Below are positions 11,072 through 20,337 of a stretch of 64,000 nucleotides of DNA, in pieces; the stretch's first letter is position 1, and each line of letters opens with the position of its first letter. This DNA comes from Paraburkholderia sp. (GTDB lineage Bacteria; Pseudomonadota; Gammaproteobacteria; Burkholderiales; Burkholderiaceae): assembly GCA_004322045.1 (NCBI GenBank), contig SCRN01000009.1, positions 161,949 through 225,948 of the forward strand, in the 5' to 3' direction. The position numbers and the translations under genes were made by a program. The notes beneath the pieces are model-generated. The model saw only the letters and a list, made by a program, of their open reading frames with translations. It had not been told where the DNA came from and did not search any database.

Positions 11072-11125
11072 CCTCCCCGCGGGGCCACGCGCTCGGATTG
11101 CCCGGCAGCATCCGATATCGAATTG

Positions 11126-11965
11126 ATGAGCGATCGACCTGCCCCTACGACACCGTTTCGCGTTGCCGCGCTGCAGATGGTCAGCACGCCGGAGCGCGAG
11201 CGCAATCTCGCGCAAGCCGAGCGGCTCATCGCGCAGGCCGCGGCCGACGGCGCGCAGCTCGTGCTGCTGCCCGAGTACTTTTGTTTCATGGGCTACAAGG
11301 ATGCGGACAAACTGGCCGTGCGCGAGACTTACGGCGACGGCCCGGTTCAACGCTTCCTCGCCGACAGCGCGCGCCGTCACGGCGTATGGATCATCGGCGG
11401 CACGCTGCCGCTTGCCGTCACCGAGCCGGCGCCCGACGCCACGCGCGTGCTCAATACGACGCTCGTATTCGATCCGAGCGGCACGGAAACAGCGCGCTAC
11501 GACAAGATCCACCTGTTCAATTTCGAAAAAGGCGCGGAGTCGTTCGACGAAGCCCGCACGATCCGCCCCGGCGGGGAGGTTCGCACCTTCGACGCACCGT
11601 TCGGGCGCGTGGGGCTGTCGGTCTGCTACGATCTGCGGTTCCCGGAGCTTTATCGGCGCATGGGCGATGTTGCGCTGATCGTCGTGCCTTCAGCCTTCAC
11701 CTATACGACGGGCCGCGCGCATTGGGAGATGTTGCTGCGCGCGCGGGCCGTCGAGAACCAGTGCTACGTGCTCGCCGCGGCGCAAGGCGGCTCGCATGAA
11801 AACGGCCGGCGCACGTGGGGCCACAGCATGCTGATCGACCCGTGGGGAGAGATCATCGCTGTGCTCGACGAAGGCCCCGGCGTGGTAGCGGGCGACATCG
11901 ACCGCGCACGCATCGACGAGGTGAGACGCAGCCTGCCTGCGTGGCGCCACCGCGTGCTGGCTTAA
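11126..11965 (+). CDS. Nitrilase-family carbon-nitrogen hydrolase, probable deaminated glutathione amidase
   Basis: Nitrilase superfamily amidase of 279 aa. The catalytic triad is visible: Glu50 in LLPEYF, Lys127 in [11 protein letters not shown] and Cys167 in [14 protein letters not shown]. The LRFPELYR context is typical of the Nit1/YbeM branch, which repairs deaminated glutathione, a transaminase side product; that substrate is inferred from family resemblance only. The ATG at 11126 gives [18 protein letters not shown]. It sits between yhdP and tldD on the same strand with short gaps (54 and 38 bp), so the three are probably one transcription unit. Another small C-N hydrolase activity cannot be excluded. 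Confidence 0.92.
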   Translation: MSDRPAPTTPFRVAALQMVSTPERERNLAQAERLIAQAAADGAQLVLLPEYFCFMGYKDADKLAVRETYGDGPVQRFLADSARRHGVWIIGGTLPLAVTEPAPDATRVLNTTLVFDPSGTETARYDKIHLFNFEKGAESFDEARTIRPGGEVRTFDAPFGRVGLSVCYDLRFPELYRRMGDVALIVVPSAFTYTTGRAHWEMLLRARAVENQCYVLAAAQGGSHENGRRTWGHSMLIDPWGEIIAVLDEGPGVVAGDIDRARIDEVRRSLPAWRHRVLA

Positions 11966-12003
11966 AGCGCGCTTGCTTAACCTTCTTGGCATCGAACGAC
12001 CGC

Positions 12004-13470
12004 ATGAATCTCATCGAACCCGGCATCCGCAATCTCGCGACCGCGAAAGACGTCCTGCTCACCCCCTACGGCCTTGACGAAGCGCGGCTCACGCGCACGC
12101 TCGCCGACATCTTCACGCATCGCGTCGACTATGCCGACTTGTACTTCCAAGCAACGCGCAGCGAGGCATGGAGCCTCGAGGAAGGGATCGTGAAGTCGGG
12201 CAGCTTCAGCATCGACAAAGGCGTCGGCGTGCGTGCAGTCGCGGGCGACCGCACGGCCTTCGCATACTCGGACGATCTTTCGCCCGAAGCGCTCGCGCAG
12301 GCCGCGCATGCAACGCGCTCGATCGCCCAAACGGGCGGCGGCAAGCGCAAGATCCAAGTGGCTTCGTCGCTCAAGGGCGTGACGGGCCGCGACCTCTACT
12401 TGGCGGCCGATCCGCTCGCCTCGCTCGATGCGACCGAGAAGGTCAAGCTGCTCGAGCGCATCGAGCAGATGGCCCGCAGCCGCGATACGCGCATCACGCA
12501 AGTGATGGCGGGGCTTGCCGGCGAATACGACGTCGTGCTCGTCGCACGCAGCGACGGCGCGCTCGCGGCCGACATTCGCCCGCTCGTGCGCGTATCGGTG
12601 ACGGTCATCGCCGAACAGAACGGCCGGCGCGAGATCGGCAGCGGGGGCGGCGGCGGCCGCTTCGATTACGGATACTTCACCGACGACATCCTGGCCCGCT
12701 ACGTCGACGATGCCGTCAAGGCCGCGCTCGTCAACCTGGAAGCGCGCCCGGCCCCGGCCGGCGCCATGACGGTCGTGCTCGGGCCGGGCTGGCCCGGCGT
12801 CTTGCTGCACGAAGCGATCGGCCACGGGCTCGAAGGCGACTTCAATCGCAAGGGCTCGTCGGCATTCGCCGGGCGCATGGGCGAGCGCGTTGCGGCCAAG
12901 GGCGTGACGGTCGTCGATGACGGTACGCTGCCGAACCGCCGCGGCTCGCTGAACATCGACGACGAAGGCAACCCGACGCAATGCACGACGCTGATCGAAG
13001 ACGGCGTGCTCAAGGGCTACATCCAAGACACGCTCAATGCGCGGCTCATGAAGATGCCGGTCACCGGCAACGCACGGCGCGAATCGTACGCGGCGCTGCC
13101 GATGCCGCGCATGACGAACACGTACATGCTGGCCGGCGACAAGGCCCCGCAGGAGATCATCGAATCGGTCAAGCATGGCATCTACGCGGTCAACTTCGGC
13201 GGCGGCCAGGTCGACATCACGAACGGCAAGTTCGTGTTTTCGGCGTCCGAGGCCTACATGATCGAGAACGGCAAGGTCACCTATCCCGTCAAGGGCGCAA
13301 CCTTGATCGGCAGCGGCCCGGAGTCGCTCAAGTACGTAAGCATGATCGGCAACGACATGGCGCTCGATACGGGTGTCGGCGTGTGCGGCAAGGAAGGCCA
13401 AAGCGTGCCCGTGGGCGTAGGCCAGCCCACCCTGCGCATCGATAACCTGACCGTGGGCGGAACGGCCTGA
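12004..13470 (+). CDS. tldD: Metalloprotease TldD
   Basis: Zinc metalloprotease subunit that works with TldE/PmbA; the pair degrades unfolded peptides, matures microcin B17 and helps remove the CcdA antitoxin. The 488-aa protein carries the active-site motif [11 protein letters not shown] around residues 269-279 (HExxxH zinc ligands). The C-terminal part has the conserved [20 protein letters not shown] segment and a GVCGKEGQ end. The ATG at 12004 ([16 protein letters not shown]) matches the usual start. The tldE/pmbA partner is not in this window, as is common because the two genes are often unlinked. Confidence 0.97.
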   Translation: MNLIEPGIRNLATAKDVLLTPYGLDEARLTRTLADIFTHRVDYADLYFQATRSEAWSLEEGIVKSGSFSIDKGVGVRAVAGDRTAFAYSDDLSPEALAQAAHATRSIAQTGGGKRKIQVASSLKGVTGRDLYLAADPLASLDATEKVKLLERIEQMARSRDTRITQVMAGLAGEYDVVLVARSDGALAADIRPLVRVSVTVIAEQNGRREIGSGGGGGRFDYGYFTDDILARYVDDAVKAALVNLEARPAPAGAMTVVLGPGWPGVLLHEAIGHGLEGDFNRKGSSAFAGRMGERVAAKGVTVVDDGTLPNRRGSLNIDDEGNPTQCTTLIEDGVLKGYIQDTLNARLMKMPVTGNARRESYAALPMPRMTNTYMLAGDKAPQEIIESVKHGIYAVNFGGGQVDITNGKFVFSASEAYMIENGKVTYPVKGATLIGSGPESLKYVSMIGNDMALDTGVGVCGKEGQSVPVGVGQPTLRIDNLTVGGTA

Positions 13471-13563
13471 CCGGTGACCGGCTGGCTGCCCGGCCGCCCA
13501 TGCGGATTTCTTGCGCCCCTGCGGCATTTTGCGCGGGGCGCCGGCATTTTCCGGGTCTGGCGG

Positions 13564-13592
13564 TTGCAGACCACGCTTAACCGGCGTATAAA
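13564..13592 (+). promoter_or_regulatory. Probable sigma-70 promoter of the aroG leader
   Basis: A -35-like TTGCAG (13564-13569), a 17-bp spacer and a good -10 TATAAA (13587-13592) lie just upstream of the aromatic leader peptide. Transcription would begin near 13600, giving a leader of about 215 nt before aroG. The -35 matches only half of the consensus, so the position is inferred from spacing and context. Confidence 0.6.
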
Positions 13593-13612
13593 GTGAGACG
13601 CACCTTTTGATC

Positions 13613-13699
13613 ATGAGCATCACCCCTGCTATGTCCACGAAGTTTTATTTTTACTTCTTTTGGCATCTCAGTCCGCTGGCGGATCGAGAGGGGTGTTAG
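13613..13699 (+). CDS. aroG leader peptide (aromatic attenuation peptide)
   Basis: A 28-codon reading frame (ATG 13613, TAG 13697-13699) whose middle reads K-F-Y-F-Y-F-F-W-H. The seven consecutive aromatic codons at 13643-13663 sense charged tRNA-Phe, tRNA-Tyr and tRNA-Trp. An internal ATG at 13631 could also start a 22-residue version. It is followed by a perfect terminator and preceded by a promoter-like sequence, and aroG begins 116 bp after its stop. Known leader peptides of amino-acid operons work by ribosome stalling when the cognate charged tRNA is scarce. The run of all three aromatic residues fits the product of the downstream gene, the first step of common aromatic synthesis. Confidence 0.88.
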   Translation: MSITPAMSTKFYFYFFWHLSPLADREGC

Positions 13700-13756
13700 C
13701 GCTCAACGCAAACCCGAATTCCCGAAAAACCGCCAGCGAACCTGGCGGTTTTTTTT
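13673..13756 (+). terminator. aroG attenuator: antiterminator segment and rho-independent terminator
   Basis: The terminator is a perfect 7-bp stem, CCGCCAG (13730-13736) with CTGGCGG (13742-13748), loop CGAAC, followed by eight Ts (13749-13756). Upstream, CGCTGGCGG (13674-13682) is exactly complementary to CCGCCAGCG (13730-13738), the left arm of the terminator plus two bases. The upstream segment can therefore pair with that arm and block terminator formation. It starts 10 nt after the last aromatic codon, so a ribosome stalled on those codons leaves it free, while one reaching the TAG covers it. This is the textbook layout of ribosome-mediated attenuation. Confidence 0.88.
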
Positions 13757-13815
13757 CGCCTTGGCCCAGTCGATCGCAGGCGAAACCGCACCGAACCGAT
13801 GAGGAGAACCGCAGC

Positions 13816-14889
13816 ATGCCCCCGCACAATACCGACGACGTCCGTATTCGAGAACTCAAAGAACTCACGCCGCCCGCGCACTTGATCCGCGAGTTTCCGT
13901 GCAGCGAGGGCGTGTCCGATCTAATCTACAGCGCGCGGCGCGCGATGCATCGCATCCTGCACGGCATGGACGATCGGCTCATCGTGATCATCGGCCCGTG
14001 CTCGATTCACGACCCGAAAGCCGCGCTCGAGTACGCGAGCCGGCTCGTGGGCGAGCGCAAGCGCTTTGCCGACGAGCTTGAAATCGTCATGCGCGTTTAC
14101 TTCGAAAAACCGCGGACGACGGTGGGCTGGAAAGGCCTCATCAACGATCCCTATCTCGACAACAGCTTCAAGATCAACGATGGACTGCGCGCCGCACGCG
14201 AGCTGCTCGTCGGCATCAACGAGATCGGGCTGCCCGCCGGTACCGAGTACCTCGACATGATCAGCCCTCAGTACATCGCGGACTTGGTGTCGTGGGGCGC
14301 GATCGGCGCACGCACGACCGAATCGCAAGTTCACCGCGAGTTGGCATCGGGCCTCTCGTGCCCGGTCGGCTTCAAGAACGGCACCGACGGCAACGTCAAG
14401 ATCGCCGTCGATGCGATCAAGGCAGCGTCGCAGCCGCACCACTTCCTATCGGTGACCAAGGGCGGCCACTCGGCCATCGTCTCAACCGCGGGCAACGAGG
14501 ATTGCCATGTGATTCTGCGCGGCGGCAAGACGCCGAACTACGACGCGGCGAGCGTCGATGCAGCCTGCGCCGATATCGGCCGCGCCGGGCTCGCGGCGCG
14601 CTTGATGATCGATGCGAGTCACGCCAATAGCTCGAAGAAACACGAAAACCAGATTCCGGTGTGCGCCGATATCGGCCGGCAAGTTGCGGCCGGCGACGAG
14701 CGCATCGTGGGTGTGATGGTCGAGTCGCATCTCGTGGCCGGACGCCAGGACCTGCAGCCCAACTGCCCGCTCACATACGGCCAAAGCATCACCGACGCAT
14801 GTATCGGCTGGGATGAGAGCGTCGCCGTGCTCGAAGGACTGGCGCAGAGCGTGAAGCAGCGGCGGATCGCACGCGGCAGCGGCAACTGA
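13816..14889 (+). CDS. aroG: 3-deoxy-7-phosphoheptulonate (DAHP) synthase, class I
   Basis: Condenses phosphoenolpyruvate and erythrose 4-phosphate to DAHP, the first committed step toward Phe, Tyr and Trp. The 357-aa protein matches the E. coli AroG/F/H type. Visible blocks are IIGPCSIHDPKAALEYASRL, MRVYFEKPRTTVGWKGLIND (PEP and metal site), GARTTESQVHRELASGLSCP, FLSVTKGGHSAIVSTAGN and MIDASHANSSKKHENQ. The ATG at 13816 is preceded by GAGGAG at 13801-13806. Expression is very probably controlled by the attenuator immediately upstream. Which aromatic amino acid also inhibits the enzyme cannot be told from the sequence with confidence. Confidence 0.97.
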   Translation: MPPHNTDDVRIRELKELTPPAHLIREFPCSEGVSDLIYSARRAMHRILHGMDDRLIVIIGPCSIHDPKAALEYASRLVGERKRFADELEIVMRVYFEKPRTTVGWKGLINDPYLDNSFKINDGLRAARELLVGINEIGLPAGTEYLDMISPQYIADLVSWGAIGARTTESQVHRELASGLSCPVGFKNGTDGNVKIAVDAIKAASQPHHFLSVTKGGHSAIVSTAGNEDCHVILRGGKTPNYDAASVDAACADIGRAGLAARLMIDASHANSSKKHENQIPVCADIGRQVAAGDERIVGVMVESHLVAGRQDLQPNCPLTYGQSITDACIGWDESVAVLEGLAQSVKQRRIARGSGN

Positions 14890-14929
14890 CGCGCACCTGA
14901 CTCGCATCGAGGCGAGCCCGCCATGACAA

Positions 14930-14975
14930 ACGGGCCGCCAGCCCCAGGGTTGTTTCCCCAGGGTTGGCGGCCCGT
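14930..14975. terminator. Hairpin between convergent aroG and hmp
   Basis: ACGGGCCGCCA (14930-14940) pairs with TGGCGGCCCGT (14965-14975) around a C/G-rich loop that can pair further. It lies between two convergent genes and probably ends transcription from both sides, although there is no clear T-run. Confidence 0.6.
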
Positions 14976-15024
14976 CGTATTACGAGCGGTCGCTTGCGGC
15001 GCGACCGCGATTGCAGATCGGCCT

Positions 15025-16233
15025 TTAGGCGAGTGCGCCCGTGCCGAACACCTCGCTGTGGATGCGCGCAGGATCGACGCCGCGGGCCACGAGCGCATCG
15101 CGCTGTGCCGCCATGAAACCCATCGGGCCGCAGAGATAGTAATCGGCGTCGGGTAGGATGGCTTGCTCGGCGATCTTCGCAAAGTCGATGCGGCCTTCGA
15201 AGTCGTAATCGACGCCTTGCCGGTCGGCCGCGCCCACTTCTTCGTAGAACACCGCGCGCGACACGTTCGGGCGCGTCGCCACGACCTCGGCGAGCCACGT
15301 TTTGAACGCGTGGACATTGCCGGAGCGGCACGCATGGACGAACGCGACGCGGCGCTCGCTACCCTCGGCGACGAGCGTCGAGAGCATCGACGTCATCGGC
15401 GTGATGCCCACGCCACCGGAAACGAGCACAACTGGCGTCGACTTCGACCGATCGAGGCGGAAATCGCCCATCGGCGCCGTCACCTCCACGATCGCGCCCT
15501 CTTCCACGCCGTCGTGCAGCAGCGTGGACAAACGGCCAGCGGGCACCGCCTCATTGCCGCCTTCCCGCTTCACCGAAATGCGCAGCCACTTGCCGTGGGG
15601 CGCATCGGACAAGCTGTACTGGCGGGGCTGATCCACGCCGATCTCGCCGACGTAGCGCTTCACCGTCACGAATTGGCCCGGCTGGAAGCTCGCCGCCGGA
15701 GCGCCGTCCGTGGGCGTCAGATAGAACGAAGTGATCTCGTCGCTTTCCACGACTTTGCGTGAGACGACGAACGGGCGATAGCCGCTCCAGGCCGCACCCT
15801 CATAGAGCTTCGCCTCGGCCCCGATCATGATCTGGGCAAGCTGCGAATAGGCCGCGCGCCAGGCTTCGAGCGTCGCCTCGTCCACGGCATCGCCAAGCAC
15901 CTCGACCACCGATGCAAGCAGGTTCTCACCGACGATCGGGTAGTGTTCGGGGCGGATGTTCAAGCTCGCATGCTTATGCGAAATGCGGCCCACCGCGGAG
16001 CCGAGCGCACCCAGGTTGTCGATGTTGGCAGCATAGGCGTACACGGCGTGGGCGAGGACGTCGGCTTGACTGCCGCTGGTCTGGTGCGTCTGGTTGAACA
16101 AATTCCTCAACTCGGGACGGTTGGCGAACATGCGGCGGTAGAAATGCTTGGTGATCGTAGCGCCGTGTTGGGCAAATACCGGGGCGGTCGCTTTGACACG
16201 AGAAATTTGGTCGGGCGTAAGGGCAGAGGTCAT
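15025..16233 (-). CDS. hmp: Flavohaemoprotein (nitric oxide dioxygenase)
   Basis: Oxidises nitric oxide to nitrate with O2 and NAD(P)H. The 402-aa protein has an N-terminal globin domain (haem pocket Tyr in HFYRRMF, proximal His88 in SHKHASLNIRPEHYP). A ferredoxin-reductase FAD domain follows (PRQYSLSDAP, FAD-binding RxYS). The C-terminus is an NAD-binding domain (LVSGGVGITPMTSML, DADYYLCGPMGFMAAQ). The start is the ATG complementary to 16231-16233. A strong NsrR-type palindrome lies 20 bp upstream, which predicts NO induction. It is convergent with aroG. Confidence 0.97.
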   Translation of the reverse strand: MTSALTPDQISRVKATAPVFAQHGATITKHFYRRMFANRPELRNLFNQTHQTSGSQADVLAHAVYAYAANIDNLGALGSAVGRISHKHASLNIRPEHYPIVGENLLASVVEVLGDAVDEATLEAWRAAYSQLAQIMIGAEAKLYEGAAWSGYRPFVVSRKVVESDEITSFYLTPTDGAPAASFQPGQFVTVKRYVGEIGVDQPRQYSLSDAPHGKWLRISVKREGGNEAVPAGRLSTLLHDGVEEGAIVEVTAPMGDFRLDRSKSTPVVLVSGGVGITPMTSMLSTLVAEGSERRVAFVHACRSGNVHAFKTWLAEVVATRPNVSRAVFYEEVGAADRQGVDYDFEGRIDFAKIAEQAILPDADYYLCGPMGFMAAQRDALVARGVDPARIHSEVFGTGALA

Positions 16234-16253
16234 CGATTGGGGCGCTCGTCGTT

Positions 16254-16276
16254 AAGATGCATCAAGAATACATTTT
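16254..16276 (-). promoter_or_regulatory. Probable NsrR operator of hmp
   Basis: A 23-bp imperfect palindrome with half-sites AAGATGCAT (16254-16262) and ATACATTTT (16268-16276), separated by five bases. It matches the known NsrR consensus (AAGATG-type half-sites 11 bp apart) and sits directly upstream of hmp, the most conserved NsrR target. The reverse-strand TAAAAT at 16272-16277 could be the -10 box, so bound repressor would cover the promoter. Confidence 0.75.
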
Positions 16277-16385
16277 AACAGACCGCCACTTCTATACGAC
16301 ACTTTGTCGCAGGGCAGCATGCCGCGCCGGCGGCAGCCGCCCGTCGTTTACTCCGAATCCGCCCATCCGCCCTGCTGCGACCGCA

Positions 16386-16940
16386 CTATTGAACGCGGCG
16401 CTCGGGCTGCCAAAGCACGTCGGATCCGCCGTCCGCCCGGTTGAGCACGCGGGCGAGCACGAACAGCAGATCGGACAGTCGGTTCACATAGCGGCGCGGG
16501 GCGTCGGCAAGCGATTGCGCAAGGCCGAGCGTGACGATCGCTCTCTCGGCCCGGCGGCAAACGGTGCGGCAGACATGCGCGAGCGCGGCGGCGCGCGAGC
16601 CGCCGGGCAGGATGAACTCTTTGAGGGGTGGCAGGGTGGCGTTGTAGTGCGCGAGCCATCCGTCGAGCCGGGCGAGATGCGCATCGCCGATTACGACGTG
16701 GCCCGGAATGCAGATTTCCCCGCCTAGATCGAACAAATCGTGCTGGATCGCGGTCAACGCGTCGCGCACATCCTCCGGCAGCGGCTCGGTCAGGAGGACG
16801 CCGAGGTTCGAGTTCAGTTCGTCGACGTCGCCCATGGCGGCGATGCGCGCGTCGTCCTTGCGCACGCGGCTGCCATCGCCAAGGCCGGTCGTGCCGTCGT
16901 CGCCCGTGCGCGTGGCGATTTTGCTCAAGCGGTGGCCCAT
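16386..16940 (-). CDS. PduO-type ATP:cob(I)alamin adenosyltransferase
   Basis: Transfers the 5'-deoxyadenosyl group of ATP to cob(I)alamin to make coenzyme B12. The 184-aa protein has the family N-terminal ATP-binding block TRTGDDGTTGLGDGSRVRKDD, then GDVDELNSNLG, and the C-terminal CRRAERAIVTLG and RYVNRLSDLLFVLAR helices typical of the five-helix trimeric fold. It stands alone on the reverse strand between hmp and the FAD-oxidase operon, with no cobalamin riboswitch visible upstream. The start is the ATG complementary to 16938-16940. Confidence 0.95.
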   Translation of the reverse strand: MGHRLSKIATRTGDDGTTGLGDGSRVRKDDARIAAMGDVDELNSNLGVLLTEPLPEDVRDALTAIQHDLFDLGGEICIPGHVVIGDAHLARLDGWLAHYNATLPPLKEFILPGGSRAAALAHVCRTVCRRAERAIVTLGLAQSLADAPRRYVNRLSDLLFVLARVLNRADGGSDVLWQPERRVQ

Positions 16941-17280
16941 ATCGTTGCTCCCATTTTGTTTCCGTTGACGTGCCGTTGCAGTGCATCAGCGGTCGATTCG
17001 CCTGCCCGCTCGGCACCCGCCGGATACGGGCGAGCGGGCCGCGACACCTGAACGCGGATCATTATAGGCGCGCCCCGCCGCGCTTTTTGCCCGGCTTGGG
17101 ATAGGCCGTTTGGCCAATTCTGGCGCGCCGGCGATGGGCGTAGAATGAACCGGCCTTATAACTGAGCGTGCGCGCGCCATGTGCCATCGCTGCGCGCGCC
17201 GCTTCGTTGCTTGATTGGCCTCATTCGCTGCATGACATCGACGCGCGCCGTTTGGGCATGCGCGTCAGGAGACACCATTC
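16941..17280. other. Intergenic region between adenosyltransferase and FAD oxidase
   Basis: A 340-bp divergent spacer. Open frames here are short and lack coding character. A TAGAAT hexamer near 17140 may be a -10 box for the rightward oxidase operon, but no well-spaced -35 is visible. AGGAG shortly before 17281 serves as ribosome-binding site for the next gene. I see no riboswitch or RNA gene. Confidence 0.5.
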
Positions 17281-18702
17281 GTGAACCATCCTGCGCCCCC
17301 CGCCGCCGTGGCCGCTCGCCGGCCGTTTCCGCCCGCCTTGCTCACCGCGCTCCAAGCCGCGTTCGGCGAGCGCGTGTCGGTTTCGGACGCAGTGCGTTCG
17401 CATCACGGGCGCGACGAGTCGCCGTTCGACCCGCAGTTGCCCGACGCCGTCGTCTTCGCGCAAAGCACCGAAGAGGTGAAAACCGCCGTCGAACTGTGCG
17501 CTCGCTACGATGTGCCGATCATCGCTTATGGCAACGGCTCCTCGCTCGAGGGGCAACTGCCTGCCGTCGAAGGCGGCGTCACGATCGACGTATCGGGCAT
17601 GAATCGCATCGTCTCGGTCGCGGCCGAGGACATGACGGCCACCGTCCAAGCGGGGGTTTCCCGCAAGACATTGAACGAAGCGCTGCGCGACACGGGCCTG
17701 TTCTTTCCGATCGATCCGGGCGCCGACGCCAGTCTCGGCGGCATGGCGGCCACGCGCGCGTCGGGCACCAATGCCGTGCGCTACGGCACGATGCGCGAGA
17801 ACGTCCTTGGGCTGACGGTCGTGCTCGCCGATGGCCGAATCATCAAAACCGGCACGCGGGCGCGCAAGTCGTCGGCCGGCTACGATCTCACTCGCCTCTT
17901 CGTCGGCTCGGAAGGCACGCTTGGCATCATCACCGAAGTCACCGTGCGGCTCTACCCGCAGCCCGAAGCAGTATCGGCTGCCGTCTGCGCCTTCCCGTCG
18001 ATGGGCGAGGCCGTGCGCACCGTCATCGAAACCATCCAGCTCGGGGTGCCGATCGCGCGTGTCGAATTCGTCGATGCGCTGGCCATTCGCGCGATCAATC
18101 GGCACTCGAACCTCACGCTGACCGAATCGCACACGCTGTTCTTCGAATTTCACGGTACCGAGGCGAGCGTCAAGGAGCAGGCCGAGCGCGTGGAAAGCCT
18201 TGCCGCCGATCACGGCGGCAGCGGCTTTGCCTGGGCGACGCGCCCCGAAGAGCGCAGCCGCTTATGGAACGCACGCCATACGGCGTTTTTTGCCATGCTG
18301 CAATTGAAGCCGGGTTGCCGTGCCGTTACCACGGACGTTTGCGTCCCGATCTCTCGGCTCGCCGACTGTGTCGTTCAAACCGAAGAGGACCTGATCGGCT
18401 CGCCGCTGCCCTGCCCGATCGTCGGCCACGTCGGCGACGGCAATTTCCATGTCGCCATGCTGATCGATCCGGCCAAGCCTGAAGAACTCGCCGAAGCCGA
18501 GCGGCTAAACCGGCGCGTGGTGGAGCGGGCGCTGTCGATGGGTGGCACATGCACGGGAGAGCATGGCATCGGCTTGCACAAGATGGATTTCCTGCTCGAA
18601 GAGCATGGCCTGGCGGCCGTGGACGCGATGCGCGCCATCAAGCATGCGTTCGATCCGCGCAATTTGATGAATCCAGGCAAGATTTTTTCTTACACGGCCT
18701 AA
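17281..18702 (+). CDS. FAD-binding oxidase, D-lactate dehydrogenase / GlcD-like
   Basis: Flavoenzyme of 473 aa from the vanillyl-alcohol-oxidase group that oxidises D-2-hydroxyacids. The FAD-binding PCMH domain shows IIAYGNGSSLEGQLPAVEGG and GSEGTLGIITEVTVRLYP. The C-terminal cap shows HVGDGNFHVAMLIDP and CTGEHGIGLHKMDF, which hold catalytic histidines in this family. D-lactate is the likelier substrate because a separate GlcD follows, but substrate is inference. It starts with GTG at 17281 behind AGGAG. glcD begins 21 bp downstream, so the two are cotranscribed. Confidence 0.88.
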   Translation: MNHPAPPAAVAARRPFPPALLTALQAAFGERVSVSDAVRSHHGRDESPFDPQLPDAVVFAQSTEEVKTAVELCARYDVPIIAYGNGSSLEGQLPAVEGGVTIDVSGMNRIVSVAAEDMTATVQAGVSRKTLNEALRDTGLFFPIDPGADASLGGMAATRASGTNAVRYGTMRENVLGLTVVLADGRIIKTGTRARKSSAGYDLTRLFVGSEGTLGIITEVTVRLYPQPEAVSAAVCAFPSMGEAVRTVIETIQLGVPIARVEFVDALAIRAINRHSNLTLTESHTLFFEFHGTEASVKEQAERVESLAADHGGSGFAWATRPEERSRLWNARHTAFFAMLQLKPGCRAVTTDVCVPISRLADCVVQTEEDLIGSPLPCPIVGHVGDGNFHVAMLIDPAKPEELAEAERLNRRVVERALSMGGTCTGEHGIGLHKMDFLLEEHGLAAVDAMRAIKHAFDPRNLMNPGKIFSYTA

Positions 18703-18723
18703 TCGAGCCGACAGAGAGAGCCT

Positions 18724-20217
18724 ATGGAAGCCGTTGCCCCGCCGGCCGCTGCCATCCGCGCCGAGCGCCAGCGAGAAGTCGTGCAAGCGTTGATGGCCAC
18801 GCTGCCCGCGCACTGCCTGCTATACCGCGACGAGGACACCGCACCGTACGAGTGCGACGGCTTGAGCGTGTATCGTCAGTTGCCGCTCGCCGTCGCGCTG
18901 CCCGAAACCGAAGCGCAAGTGCAGCGCATCGTGCAAATCTGCAAGCGGCTGGGCGTGCCCATCGTGCCGCGTGGTGCAGGCACGGGACTCTCGGGCGGCG
19001 CCACGCCGATCGCGCATGGCGTCGTGCTATCGCTTTCGCGCTTTACGAAGATCGTCGAAGTCGATTCCTATGCGCGCACGGCCACGGTTCAGCCCGGTGT
19101 CCGCAATCTTGCCGTATCCGAAGCGGCAGCGCCTTATGGGCTTTACTACGCTCCCGATCCTTCGTCGCAAATCGCCTGCACGATCGGCGGCAACGTCGCG
19201 GAGAACTCGGGCGGAGTGCACTGCCTGAAATACGGCTTGACGGTTCACAACGTCTTGCGCGTGCGCGCCATCACCATGGATGGCGACATCGTCGAATTCG
19301 GCTCGCTCGCGCCCGATTCGCCGGGGCTGGATCTGCTCGCAGTCATGATCGGCAGCGAAGGCATGTTCGCGGTCGTGACCGAAGTGACTGTCAAGCTGAT
19401 CCCGAAGCCGCAAACCGCGCAGGTCGTGATGGCGAGCTTCGACGATGTCATCAAAGGCGGCCAAGCCGTGGCGGGCATCATTGCCGCCGGCATCATCCCG
19501 GCTGGCCTCGAGATGATGGACAAGCCCGCCACGCGGGCCGTGGAAGCATTCGTCGGCGCAGGCTACGACCTCGATGCCGCCGCCATCTTGCTGTGCGAGT
19601 CGGACGGCACGCCCGAAGAAGTGGCCGACGAGATCGTGCGCATGACGGCCGTGCTGCGCGAGCATGGGGCGACTCGCCTGCAGATATCGCGCAGCGAAGC
19701 GGAACGGCTGCGCTTTTGGTCCGGCCGCAAGAATGCATTCCCCGCCGCGGGCCGCATCTCGCCCGATTACTACTGCATGGACGGTACCGTCCCACGTCGC
19801 AGCATCGGCCCCTTGCTGGCCCGCATCGAAGCGATGGAAGGCAAATACGGCCTGCGTTGCATCAACGTGTTTCATGCGGGGGACGGGAACATGCACCCGC
19901 TGATCCTATTCAACGGCAACAGCCCGGATGAGCTTCGACGGGCCGAGGAATTCGGCGCCGAGATCCTCGAAACGTGCGTCGAGTTCGGCGGCACGATCAC
20001 GGGCGAGCACGGCGTCGGCATCGAGAAGATCAATTCCATGTGCGTGCAGTTTTCTCAGGCCGAGCGCGACGCATTTTTTGCCGTCAAGCGCGCATTCGAT
20101 CCGGCCGAATTGCTCAACCCCACCAAAGGCATCCCCACGCGCACCCGCTGCGCCGAATACGGGAAGATGCGCGTGAGCGGCGGCTTGTTGCCGCACCCGG
20201 AGCTGCCTCGATTCTAG
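18724..20217 (+). CDS. glcD: Glycolate oxidase subunit GlcD
   Basis: FAD-linked catalytic subunit of glycolate oxidase, which feeds electrons from glycolate to glyoxylate oxidation into the membrane quinone pool through GlcF. The 497-aa protein shows the FAD domain signature IVPRGAGTGLSGGATPI, TIGGNVAENSGGVHCLKYG and GSEGMFAVVTEVTVKLIP, and the C-terminal NVFHAGDGNMHPLILF and TGEHGVGIEKINSM. It is paralogous to the preceding oxidase. The ATG at 18724 follows GAGAGAG. glcE and glcF lie just downstream, but glcE has its own promoter-like sequence in the 198-bp gap. Confidence 0.95.
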   Translation: MEAVAPPAAAIRAERQREVVQALMATLPAHCLLYRDEDTAPYECDGLSVYRQLPLAVALPETEAQVQRIVQICKRLGVPIVPRGAGTGLSGGATPIAHGVVLSLSRFTKIVEVDSYARTATVQPGVRNLAVSEAAAPYGLYYAPDPSSQIACTIGGNVAENSGGVHCLKYGLTVHNVLRVRAITMDGDIVEFGSLAPDSPGLDLLAVMIGSEGMFAVVTEVTVKLIPKPQTAQVVMASFDDVIKGGQAVAGIIAAGIIPAGLEMMDKPATRAVEAFVGAGYDLDAAAILLCESDGTPEEVADEIVRMTAVLREHGATRLQISRSEAERLRFWSGRKNAFPAAGRISPDYYCMDGTVPRRSIGPLLARIEAMEGKYGLRCINVFHAGDGNMHPLILFNGNSPDELRRAEEFGAEILETCVEFGGTITGEHGVGIEKINSMCVQFSQAERDAFFAVKRAFDPAELLNPTKGIPTRTRCAEYGKMRVSGGLLPHPELPRF

Positions 20218-20337
20218 GGCCGAGTGGCAGCGACCAACCGTTAGCTGGGCGCGCAGTTCGCCGTGCCCAGCAGCGACAGCGATGGCCGGCGGCCCCGGCC
20301 CATACGCGTAGTTACCCCTAGGCAAGCGCCTAGCGGC

